Source: an uncultured Bacilli bacterium (GTDB lineage: Bacteria > Bacillota_I > Bacilli_A > RF39 > UBA660). Taken from it: a stretch of DNA of 46,807 bases. A program made the translations under genes and the position numbers. Below are positions 8,267-16,953 of this stretch, piece after piece (within the stretch, counting starts at the first letter, position 1; every line of letters begins with the position of its first letter). The notes under the pieces are model-generated. The model saw nothing but the letters and a program-made list of their open reading frames with translations. It was not told where the DNA came from and ran no database searches. The DNA lies in assembly GCA_944329445.1 (NCBI GenBank), contig CALVIH010000005.1, positions 1-46,807 on the forward strand. Reading direction: 5' to 3'.

Positions 8267-10069
8267 CTAACTATTATATATTACCATAAATTCATCTAGA
8301 AGTTCATCAAAATATTGAATACCCTCTTCTATTATCTTAGTATCATTAAGATCAAAACCTATGGTTTTTAACTCATCAAGTGGCATCATTGACCCACCAA
8401 GTTTAAGAAAGTTTAAATATTTTTTTAAAAAATCTTTATCACCATTTATTATTTTCTTTGCAACGTAACATGCCCCACATGCACCTACCGAGTATTTATA
8501 ATAATAAAATGGTGTATAAAAATGTGGGATCCTGCACCAATTATATTTTAAATAAGGAGAATCATTTACTAGGGATCCATTGTGTTTTTTAACAATCTTA
8601 CCATATATATCATTAAAGTCATCTTCACTTAAAGTCTCTCCATCAAATGCTTTTTCATGAACTATTTTCTCAAATACTGAGCCTAGTGATAAAGTTCCAA
8701 AAAAGTTATCCGCAAAAACTTCTATTATATTATTTAAAGCATGTAACTTAAGATCCTTATCATCGGTGTTATTGATAACGTAATTAGACAAAAGCATTTC
8801 GTTGGTAAGTGACGCTACCTCCGCAACTAATAGCGTGTATTCTGATAAATGAGGTTTATTATTTTTCTTAGAATAATAAGAATGCATTGCGTGTCCTAAC
8901 TCATGGGCAATCGACGATACAGAGTTAAAGTCATCATTGTAATTTCCTAGCACGATGATATCTTTATATGAATCATTTTGGTAATAACCAACCCTTTTAC
9001 CTTTATTAGGGTAAAAATCTATGTTCCTATTTTCAAAGAACGTTTTTATTTGGTTAGTATATTCATCACCATAAACTTTAAGTGCTTTACAAATTAATTC
9101 CTTAGCATCCTCTGGTTTGTACACCTTATTATAATCCTTAACTAATGGTGCTGATAAATCATAAGGTTCTAAACTATCTAACTTCAAAATGTCTTTTCTC
9201 ATTTTGAAATATTTATGCAGAATTTTTAAATTATCATCTGATACCTTAAGTAAATTATCATAAATTTTTTTGGTTACCCCATCGCTAAATAAATACATAT
9301 CCATCGTGGAATCATATTTCTTTGCCTTAGCTATCATTGCACTTGCTTTAATATATGCTTCGTAATCTGTTGATATTAAATTAGAAAACTTCGTATAAGC
9401 TTTTTCTCTTGATTCAAAGACCTCTTTTCTAACTTCTCGGTTACTAGACTTTATGTATTTAGAGTAGTTTCCGTTAGTAAGTTTGACCTTATTACCTTCC
9501 TCATCTTTTATGTATCCAAAATCAACCAACGTATTATTTATAATGTTAAAATTATTTTTAAACTTCATTGATAAATCTGATAAGTTAGACACTAACTTCT
9601 CTTCTGTTTCACTTAAAACGTGTGGTTGGTAGCGGTATATTTCTTCTAAATCAAAAGCGTATTCTTTTAAATCATCATTTTCTTTTATGTATTTTTTTAT
9701 CACTTCATAATCGGTTTTTAATAACTCTGGCATAGCAAATGATGATATTTCATCATACTTAGATAATAAATTTAATACTATGTTGTATTTCTTTTGTGAT
9801 TCTTTATTTTCTAAATCCTCATCGTTTTTACAGCTTGCATAAACATATAGGTTTGTAAAAATTACATCTATTTCTTCTTCTAACTTTAAATAGTTATACA
9901 AAGTTTTTGCGTCCTTAGTAATAATTTCTTTGTAATCTTTTACTATTTCCATCAAATTATTTAATTTATCACAGTCCGAATTAAACTCATCATCATCTTT
10001 GTACATCCTTGATAAATCCCATTTGTAATTTTCGTCTATTTCACTACGCGTTTTTTCTTCTTTAGCCAT
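8267..10069 (-). CDS. pepF: Oligoendopeptidase F (M3B metallopeptidase)
   Basis: This is a cytosolic zinc endopeptidase that cuts short peptides. The catalytic HExxH is in AHELGHAMHS, with the downstream Glu in VAEVASLTNEM, both characteristic of PepF in family M3B. The full length of 600 residues matches the family. It sits between dnaK and dnaJ, where other Firmicutes have no peptidase, and is only 12 bases before dnaJ. It is therefore likely under the heat-shock promoter and may clear peptides made during stress; that link is inferred from position. SD AAGGAG lies 4 bases before ATG. Confidence 0.93.
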   Translation of the reverse strand: MAKEEKTRSEIDENYKWDLSRMYKDDDEFNSDCDKLNNLMEIVKDYKEIITKDAKTLYNYLKLEEEIDVIFTNLYVYASCKNDEDLENKESQKKYNIVLNLLSKYDEISSFAMPELLKTDYEVIKKYIKENDDLKEYAFDLEEIYRYQPHVLSETEEKLVSNLSDLSMKFKNNFNIINNTLVDFGYIKDEEGNKVKLTNGNYSKYIKSSNREVRKEVFESREKAYTKFSNLISTDYEAYIKASAMIAKAKKYDSTMDMYLFSDGVTKKIYDNLLKVSDDNLKILHKYFKMRKDILKLDSLEPYDLSAPLVKDYNKVYKPEDAKELICKALKVYGDEYTNQIKTFFENRNIDFYPNKGKRVGYYQNDSYKDIIVLGNYNDDFNSVSSIAHELGHAMHSYYSKKNNKPHLSEYTLLVAEVASLTNEMLLSNYVINNTDDKDLKLHALNNIIEVFADNFFGTLSLGSVFEKIVHEKAFDGETLSEDDFNDIYGKIVKKHNGSLVNDSPYLKYNWCRIPHFYTPFYYYKYSVGACGACYVAKKIINGDKDFLKKYLNFLKLGGSMMPLDELKTIGFDLNDTKIIEEGIQYFDELLDEFMVIYNS

Positions 10070-10088
10070 GTGTCTCCTTATTCAAGCA

Positions 10089-10116
10089 TAAAGTTCTAGA
10101 CATTGCTAGAACTTTA
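10089..10116 (-). other. 11-bp hairpin in the dnaK-pepF intergenic region
   Basis: A perfect 11-bp inverted repeat (arms TAAAGTTCTAG / CTAGAACTTTA, 6-base loop) follows dnaK. On the minus strand no T run follows it, so it is not a classical terminator of dnaK. It could act as an mRNA 3'-end stabiliser or processing site that lets dnaK accumulate over pepF and dnaJ. On the plus strand it is followed by a T-rich stretch, but no plus-strand gene ends there. Confidence 0.5.
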
Positions 10117-10130
10117 CTGCTTTTTTTATT

Positions 10131-11960
<1,830 letters not shown>

Positions 11961-11973
11961 TTATCATCCTTTC

Positions 11974-12513
11974 CTATTTTTTATTTACCTTAACCATCGC
12001 TGGTCTTATAACTTTATCTTTTAGAGTATAACCCTTTTGAAGTACTTCTAATACAGCATCTTCATCGGCTTTTTCATCACATTCCGTTATAACAGCATGG
12101 TGTAAATTTGCATCAAACTTCTTGCCTAAGCATTCAATTTCTTTAACACCATACTTTTCTAAAGTATTAATTAATGATGTATAAACCATTTTCATACCAT
12201 CCAATAATTTTTGATCGGTACTTTCAACCTTTAAGGCCCTTTCGAAATTATCAAGGGTTGGTAATATTTCTAATACTATTCCTTCATTAGCAAACTTAAG
12301 CAATTTTTCTACTTCTTCGTCTTTTCTTTTACGATAATTAATTAAATCTGCTTTAGCCCTTAAGGCCTCTTCTTGAGCGTCTTTCATTTGTTTATTTATC
12401 GCTTCTATTTCTTCGTTGGTAATTTTAACCTCTTGTTTTTCTTCTTGTTTTATTTCTTCTTTTTTATCTTTATGTTCTTTTTTCTCAGTTTTATTCTTAA
12501 TTTCTTCTTCCAT
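11974..12513 (-). CDS. grpE: DnaK nucleotide-exchange factor GrpE
   Basis: GrpE releases ADP from DnaK as a dimer. The first 30 residues are Lys/Glu low complexity, followed by the long dimerising helix (about 30-100, with ALRAKADLINYRKRKDEEVE) and the C-terminal beta domain (VLEVLQKGYTLKDKVIRPAMVKV, a family signature). The length of 179 residues is normal. It begins three bases after the hrcA stop and ends 16 bases before dnaK, a tight operon. Confidence 0.96.
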   Translation of the reverse strand: MEEEIKNKTEKKEHKDKKEEIKQEEKQEVKITNEEIEAINKQMKDAQEEALRAKADLINYRKRKDEEVEKLLKFANEGIVLEILPTLDNFERALKVESTDQKLLDGMKMVYTSLINTLEKYGVKEIECLGKKFDANLHHAVITECDEKADEDAVLEVLQKGYTLKDKVIRPAMVKVNKK

Positions 12514-12516
12514 AAT

Positions 12517-13506
12517 CTACCTTTCTATGTTATGTTTTAAAAAGTCAAGTAACGTAACAACCCTTTCGTAATCCATCCTTTTAGGTCCTACGATTGCAAT
12601 TGTTCCTTCCTCACCATTAACAACATACCTTGTTTTTATTACCGAAACATCATCATCAAAGTTGTTCTCATGACCAATGTAAACGCTAATATCATTGTTA
12701 TCAGCTTCAATTTTCTTTACCATTGATTCATCATCAAACTTATTTAATATTTCTTTTACCTTCGCAACGTTATCAAATTCTCTATAATCTAACAATTTAG
12801 TTCTTCCGGCCATGTGCATATGACTCTTATAGGAGAATTCGTTAAACGCATTATAAAATGCTTGATACAAAGCCTCATGAGACTTAACATAGTTTCCAAT
12901 TATCGGTTTAATCTCAAATTCTAGTTTGCTTGATACCTCATCTAGAGGTGTTCCAACAAGAAGTTTGTTAATTAATTCAACTACCTTTTTAACTTCAGAA
13001 GGTAAAACGTTATCTCCTACGTTTAGTTCCTTGTGTTCGACATGACCTTTATCGGTTATCACAATAGCAACAACCCTTTTATCATCAAGTGGAACAACCT
13101 GAACTTCCTTTAGTTTATTCTCACTACTAGATGCGCCCAACACAACCGACGTACAATTTGTTATTTCTGATATTATTTCCATGCTTTTGGTTATTGCATC
13201 AGATAATACCAGCTGTTTATTATCAAATATTCTTTGTAACTTAAGCACGTCTTCGCCAGTCATTTCTTTAGGCTTCATCAAGGTATCAACGTAATAACGA
13301 TAACCTTTCTCACTAGGCACTCGTCCACTAGAAGTGTGAGTCTTTTCCAAAAAGCCAATTTCTTCCAAACTTGCCATCTCGTTTCTAATCGTTGCAGAAG
13401 AACAATTTAACTTATCACACAATCCTGATGATCCAACTGGATTAGCGGTTTTTATATATTCTTCTACAATAAGTTTTAGAAGTTCTTGTTTTCTTTCACT
13501 TAACAA
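12517..13506 (-). CDS. hrcA: Heat-shock repressor HrcA
   Basis: HrcA binds the CIRCE inverted repeat and represses chaperone operons; its activity depends on GroEL in Bacillus. The N-terminal winged helix is seen in ERKQELLKLIVEEYIKTANPVGS and SSATIRNEMASLEEIGFLEKTHTSSGRVPS. A GAF-like middle and a C-terminal dimer region follow, giving 329 residues. I place the start at TTG 13506, because GGTGATACAT gives ideal spacing and the protein then begins MLSERKQ like other HrcA proteins. The GTG at 13515 lies inside that ribosome-binding site. It is first in the hrcA-grpE-dnaK-pepF-dnaJ operon and is autoregulated through the CIRCE overlapping its promoter. Confidence 0.95.
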   Translation of the reverse strand: MLSERKQELLKLIVEEYIKTANPVGSSGLCDKLNCSSATIRNEMASLEEIGFLEKTHTSSGRVPSEKGYRYYVDTLMKPKEMTGEDVLKLQRIFDNKQLVLSDAITKSMEIISEITNCTSVVLGASSSENKLKEVQVVPLDDKRVVAIVITDKGHVEHKELNVGDNVLPSEVKKVVELINKLLVGTPLDEVSSKLEFEIKPIIGNYVKSHEALYQAFYNAFNEFSYKSHMHMAGRTKLLDYREFDNVAKVKEILNKFDDESMVKKIEADNNDISVYIGHENNFDDDVSVIKTRYVVNGEEGTIAIVGPKRMDYERVVTLLDFLKHNIER

Positions 13507-13538
13507 ATGTATCACCTTCTTTTTTGTAGCCTACCAAC

Positions 13539-13567
13539 ATTATAATATGTTATTTTAGCAGTGTCAA
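13539..13567 (-). promoter_or_regulatory. Consensus promoter of the hrcA operon
   Basis: The minus strand carries TTGACA (complement of 13562-13567), a 17-base spacer and TATAAT (complement of 13539-13544), a full consensus housekeeping promoter. The -35 element lies within the CIRCE inverted repeat, so HrcA binding would block RNA polymerase. Confidence 0.88.
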
Positions 13568-13581
13568 TACATAAGTGCTAA
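13555..13581 (-). promoter_or_regulatory. CIRCE operator (HrcA binding site)
   Basis: Minus-strand arms TTAGCACTT and CACTGCTAA are separated by nine bases, against the consensus TTAGCACTC-N9-GAGTGCTAA. The first arm matches 8 of 9 and the second 7 of 9. The mismatches in the second arm coincide with the TTGACA -35 hexamer, which shares those bases. Confidence 0.9.
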
Positions 13582-13600
13582 TAATTTATTAAAAATAATT

Positions 13601-13629
13601 AAAAAAGAAACTTAACTAAGTAAGTTTCT
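13601..13629 (-). terminator. Terminator of the 31-residue-repeat gene, overlapping its stop
   Basis: The minus strand has GAAACTTA / TAAGTTTC (8 bp, 6-base loop) followed by TTTTTT. The stem begins inside the TAG stop codon of the upstream gene. Confidence 0.8.
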
Positions 13630-14866
13630 AATTATTATTATTGTTTTTCTTTTTCTTTGACATTTTTACATAAGTATTACCTTTAATGTCTATCCCTGGA
13701 AATTCTTTATCAAGCTCCAAAGCACCTTTTATAGCACTTTCATCCGAGTATGCATAAAGTTCATTAAATTTCTCATAATTGTTAGTTGATCTTAATATTT
13801 TAACTAAACTTTCGGTAGGATTTTTACTTAATTCATAATTACCCGTTACAAGCAAATCTATAACAGCATCAAAATTATTAGGATTTATTTTTGATTTAAA
13901 TACATCCATTAAACAGATTAAAACTTCTAAAAAACCAGATATTACCAATTTATACATTCCATATAAGTTGTTAGGGTTAGTATTTGCAAATAAAGTTGCT
14001 ATTTCTATTATTTTATTTGATTTTATAACATCAGTATTTTGAATTATGTCGCAAGTAAATTCAGCATTTTTTTTCGTTTTAGCATTTGCTACTATTTTTG
14101 TTAATTCTATAGCAGTTTCACTTTGAAATTTTTCGAAGTTTTTTGCAACTATATATGCTTGAAAAGAATTTTTAGCATTTGCTACTATTTTTGTCAATTC
14201 TACTACATTTTTACATTCTAATTTACTTAAAACACATGCCACTTCAGCTGTTATAGGCGGTTTTGTTGCATCTGCTACTATTTTTGTTAATTCTACAACG
14301 TATATACTTTGTAACACATTTTCATTCACTGCAACAGAAGATGCACTTATTGGATTGTTAGAATTCGCTACTATTTTTGTTAATTCTACTAAGTGTCCTC
14401 TTTTTTTTACTTCATTATTGGAAGCAACATTATATGCCTCCCTACAATTGCACGATGATTTACTATTTAATAGAATTTCAAAAATTTCTTTTTTATCGGA
14501 AAAATTTATATTCGATGTAGAATTAAAAAATTTTATAGCTAATTCAACTTTTTCAGGTTCTATACATTTACAATTATATATACTTTTTAATATTTTTTTT
14601 GCATCTTTAGGTTCGGAACTTTTTAAAAGACTAAATATTTTTTCAAATTGACCTTCGTCATTTTCAAAAATCATAACCTGAGTTTCATAATCATAATCAT
14701 TAAATAGTGGTAGATAAAAATATTTTTCTAATTTATCTAATTCTATTTTATTATCCATAATGTACTTTATCAATCTAGTATCAGCCATTAATAGTTTTTG
14801 CATCAATCCTGGTTTGATACATAAATTGATTTTTTTGCATAATTTTACAATCATATCTGCTTGCAT
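13628..14866 (-). CDS. Uncharacterised helical repeat protein with 31-residue ELTKIVA repeats
   Basis: I do not recognise this family. The 412-residue protein has no signal peptide or membrane segment. Residues about 159-285 contain four consecutive units that start with [LVA][VI]ELTKIVA[ND]; three are exactly 31 residues and the fourth is 34. A fifth, degenerate unit follows (IIEIATLFANTNPNN). The alternating hydrophobic pattern suggests paired alpha-helices stacking into a solenoid, which usually binds protein. Earlier sequence (KVELAIKFFNS) may be a worn-down unit. The C-terminus is basic with a run of Asn. SD GGGAGG lies 7 bases before ATG. It sits between hrcA and hemW, genes adjacent in Bacillus, so it is an insertion with its own promoter and terminator. 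Confidence 0.75.
   Translation of the reverse strand: MQADMIVKLCKKINLCIKPGLMQKLLMADTRLIKYIMDNKIELDKLEKYFYLPLFNDYDYETQVMIFENDEGQFEKIFSLLKSSEPKDAKKILKSIYNCKCIEPEKVELAIKFFNSTSNINFSDKKEIFEILLNSKSSCNCREAYNVASNNEVKKRGHLVELTKIVANSNNPISASSVAVNENVLQSIYVVELTKIVADATKPPITAEVACVLSKLECKNVVELTKIVANAKNSFQAYIVAKNFEKFQSETAIELTKIVANAKTKKNAEFTCDIIQNTDVIKSNKIIEIATLFANTNPNNLYGMYKLVISGFLEVLICLMDVFKSKINPNNFDAVIDLLVTGNYELSKNPTESLVKILRSTNNYEKFNELYAYSDESAIKGALELDKEFPGIDIKGNTYVKMSKKKKNNNNN
14021..14392 (-). repeat. 93-bp in-frame tandem repeats
   Basis: A nearly invariant 23-base block (plus strand GCTACTATTTTTGTTAATTC and following bases) recurs at 14088, 14181, 14274 and 14367, exactly 93 bases apart. It encodes the ELTKIVA core of the repeat protein. 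The bases between blocks have diverged, so it is coding tandem duplication and not CRISPR. Confidence 0.9.
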
Positions 14867-14893
14867 TTTAAAACCTCCCTTGTCTCTTTTATT

Positions 14894-14922
14894 ATTTTAG
14901 CATACAACCATTTTACAATCAA
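14894..14922 (-). promoter_or_regulatory. Promoter of the repeat-protein gene
   Basis: Minus strand TTGATT (complement of 14917-14922), 17-base spacer, TAAAAT (complement of 14894-14899). It lies just after the terminator of the preceding gene. Confidence 0.6.
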
Positions 14923-14926
14923 TAAA

Positions 14927-14953
14927 AATATAGCAACAAAATGTTGCTATATT
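14927..14953 (-). terminator. Terminator of the acidic tail-anchored protein gene
   Basis: A perfect 12-bp stem (AATATAGCAACA / TGTTGCTATATT, 3-base loop) is followed on the minus strand by a T-rich stretch (TTTATT). It contains part of the stop codon of the upstream gene. Confidence 0.85.
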
Positions 14954-15341
14954 ACTTTATAAAACTAAATACTTTATCTATTCCAATTATATATATTACT
15001 AGTGCTGCTATATCTAAAACCAAAAGAATAGATAACAAAATAATTAATGGTGCTTTATTTTTCTTTTTTTCTGGTTCGGTTGAATCAGTGTCATTATTTT
15101 CTTCCGGTGTTTCTTCTTTACTTTCTTCTGAGGTATTATCCTTTACTTCTTCTGTTTCAACTTCCGTTTTATCTTGATTGTTTTCGTTGTTAGTCTCTTC
15201 ATTTTCTTTAGGTGTTTCATCAACTGGTAAAACATCCTCCATTACTACGTCTTCTATTTTATTTGTAGCAGGTTTCTCTTCTGGTGCTGGAACCTCTTCT
15301 ATATCCTCAATTTCTTCTATTATTTCTTCTTTAGTATCCAT
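14952..15341 (-). CDS. Acidic low-complexity protein with C-terminal membrane anchor
   Basis: I do not recognise a family. Residues 1-95 are almost entirely Glu, Asp, Thr, Asn, Pro and Lys and probably disordered. A KKKNK basic patch is followed by one membrane helix (about residues 100-122, PLIILLSILLVLDIAALVIY) and a short FSFIK tail. This is a tail-anchored topology with the acidic part in the cytoplasm, the basic patch being at the inner face. SD GGAGGTAGG is strong. It is preceded by a structured leader of about 120 nt with its own consensus-like promoter and an internal terminator, so expression may be conditional. Confidence 0.65.
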   Translation of the reverse strand: MDTKEEIIEEIEDIEEVPAPEEKPATNKIEDVVMEDVLPVDETPKENEETNNENNQDKTEVETEEVKDNTSEESKEETPEENNDTDSTEPEKKKNKAPLIILLSILLVLDIAALVIYIIGIDKVFSFIK

Positions 15342-15365
15342 AACCTACCTCCGTATCATAGGACA

Positions 15366-15482
15366 AAAGAATAAAGCAAACTTTATTCTAGTCAGTCGTT
15401 ACCTTCTAACATTCCTGCTTCACAGATAAAGCAACCTTTATTCTCCACAGGCTTAAATTCCGATAGTCGCTACCGTACTTAT
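15366..15482 (-). ncRNA. Candidate structured leader RNA or small RNA with paired hairpins
   Basis: Downstream of a good promoter lies about 117 nt of non-coding, unusually G+C-containing sequence that ends in an intrinsic terminator (AGAATAAAG / CTTTATTCT, plus-strand 15368-15389, then TTTTG). An earlier hairpin uses the same arms (ATAAAG / CTTTAT, plus 15426-15441). The first 5' arm AGAATAAAG can pair perfectly over 9 bp with the 3' arm of the terminator, so two exclusive folds are possible. The decamer GGTARCGACT occurs near both ends (complement of 15465-15474 and 15394-15403). I do not recognise a known riboswitch or 6S/SRP/T-box signature. It precedes the acidic membrane protein gene by 25 bases. 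Confidence 0.55.
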
Positions 15483-15488
15483 ATTTAC

Positions 15489-15517
15489 ATTATAACCCAA
15501 CTCAAATTATATATCAA
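15489..15517 (-). promoter_or_regulatory. Promoter of the leader RNA / acidic protein
   Basis: Minus strand TTGATA (complement of 15512-15517), 17-base spacer, TATAAT (complement of 15489-15494). It lies directly after the hemW stop, so the leader is transcribed independently of hemW. Confidence 0.75.
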
Positions 15518-15522
15518 GAACT

Positions 15523-16650
15523 TTAAATTATATTTTCAAGTAACATTATGATTATTTCATTAGATATAAAAAGTTTATTTTCTGGTATAAAAACATTTGC
15601 TTCATTTTCGTTTAGATATCCTTTTAGCTTTAAATCTTTATAGTTAAATGCTTTATCAAATGAAATATTATATTTATTTTTAAAGGTTTCTTTATTTATT
15701 CCGCTTGTTTTTCTTAGATTAAGCATTACCTCATCTTTCATAAGCGTTTTTTTATCTAGTATTTCCTCATATACGATAGTTTTACCACTTATGTAGTTTT
15801 TAATACTTTTAGTGTTATCATATCTTTTATTCTCAACAAAACCTGATGCTCCCGCTCCAAATCCGTAATAACGTTCGTTATTCCAATAAGTTAAATTATG
15901 CTTAGATTCATATCCCGTTTTAGCAAAATTACTGATTTCGTAATGTTCGTATCCGTTTTTTGACAATTCTTTTATTATTTCATAATACATTTCATTTTGA
16001 AGATCTTCATTTGTTTCTTTTATCTTGTCTATTTTTAACTTGGTATGATCCTCAACTATTAGCGCATAAGTACTAACGTGAGCAACATCTAATTTAACTA
16101 TAACCATTAAATCTTCTTTTAAATCATTTATGCTTTCATTTGGTAAGGCATACATTAAATCAACGTTTACGTTATCAAAGTATGATTTAGATAAGCTAAC
16201 ATTCTTTATTATCTTTTCTTTATCTATTATTCTGTTTAATACTTTTTCGTACTTTTTATTAAAACTTTGGATTCCTATACTTAACCTGTTAACTCTGTTT
16301 TCTTTTAAAAATGATAGTAACTCTTCAGTTATATCCTCAAAGTTACATTCGAAAGTAAATTCATAATCTTTTGATAACTTAAGAGTTCTTAATATTTTAA
16401 AAAGTTCTTTTAAGTTATCCCGTGAAAGACAGCTAGGTGTTCCACCACCTATGTATAACGTGTTTAAAACCTCACCCTTATAATTATTTTTTATTTCTAT
16501 TTTTAAAGCATCTAAATAATTACTTACAACCTGCTCATCATAATAATTTTTACAAAAATCGCAATAAGAACATACTTTCTTACAAAAAGGAACATGAACG
16601 TAACAACTTTTTATTTTACAATCTTTTCTTGGAACCACTAAACTTACCAT
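15523..16650 (-). CDS. hemW: Radical-SAM heme chaperone HemW (HemN-like)
   Basis: HemW-type proteins bind S-adenosylmethionine and a 4Fe-4S cluster and are thought to insert heme; they were long annotated as oxygen-independent coproporphyrinogen oxidase. The cluster motif CxxxCxxC is in HVPFCKKVCSYCDFC, followed by LYIGGGTPS and the family motif GIQSFN. The length of 375 residues fits. HemN-type CPO has an extra cysteine directly after the cluster (CxxxCxxCxC). Here the residues after CSYC are DFC, giving CxxxCxxCxxC, which fits HemW better. The start ATG at 16650 has AGGA 5 bases upstream and overlaps the preceding SpoIIID-like gene by 35 bases. The neighbour lepA is as in Bacillus. Confidence 0.92.
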   Translation of the reverse strand: MVSLVVPRKDCKIKSCYVHVPFCKKVCSYCDFCKNYYDEQVVSNYLDALKIEIKNNYKGEVLNTLYIGGGTPSCLSRDNLKELFKILRTLKLSKDYEFTFECNFEDITEELLSFLKENRVNRLSIGIQSFNKKYEKVLNRIIDKEKIIKNVSLSKSYFDNVNVDLMYALPNESINDLKEDLMVIVKLDVAHVSTYALIVEDHTKLKIDKIKETNEDLQNEMYYEIIKELSKNGYEHYEISNFAKTGYESKHNLTYWNNERYYGFGAGASGFVENKRYDNTKSIKNYISGKTIVYEEILDKKTLMKDEVMLNLRKTSGINKETFKNKYNISFDKAFNYKDLKLKGYLNENEANVFIPENKLFISNEIIIMLLENII

Positions 16651-16939
16651 CAGTATCCTTTGTGTATTCGTTTAGAATACTTGATATTTTACCTCCTAAA
16701 ACATTACCGTTCATTTTATTTCTTTGGTTGTAAATTTTTATTTCTTCAATCACAAAATCCGCATTCGCTCCATATATTTCTCTTATTACTTCCTCGTTAT
16801 TCAAAAGTCTTCCAACCGTTGAAGATGGTATTTGGTATTTTGCCGCGATTTGACTTTGATTTAACCCTTCCCACAACAATGCTTCAACACATATTTTTGT
16901 CCTAGCTTTTCTTTCTTCTATTTGTTTTTCACTTAACAT
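16616..16939 (-). CDS. Small SpoIIID-like helix-turn-helix regulator
   Basis: This 107-residue protein has a helix-turn-helix at about residues 25-50 (LNQSQIAAKYQIPSSTVGRLL). It is followed by an Asn/Glu/Lys helix and a basic tail with LGGKISSI. The layout and spacing resemble SpoIIID, the mother-cell sporulation regulator (RTIKIGKYI…VIAKEFGVSKSTVHKDL…HLRGGEATK). Similarity is partial, so the family call is tentative, but nearby spoIIP, yqxA and gpr support it. SD AGGAGAG precedes ATG. It overlaps hemW by 35 bases and starts 14 bases after lepA, so it probably belongs to the lepA-hemW transcript. Confidence 0.6.
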   Translation of the reverse strand: MLSEKQIEERKARTKICVEALLWEGLNQSQIAAKYQIPSSTVGRLLNNEEVIREIYGANADFVIEEIKIYNQRNKMNGNVLGGKISSILNEYTKDTDGKFSGSKKRL

Positions 16940-16953
16940 AATAAACTCTCCTT

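Noticed and set aside
14021-14392. Regularly spaced repeats resembling a CRISPR array
   Set aside because: The 93-bp units are in frame inside a protein-coding gene, with conserved coding cores and protein-like variation between them; no cas genes.
15366-15482. 6S, SRP RNA or T-box identity for the leader RNA
   Set aside because: No GGAAG SRP loop, no T-box UGGN core and no 6S-like long bulged stem could be matched by eye; left unnamed.
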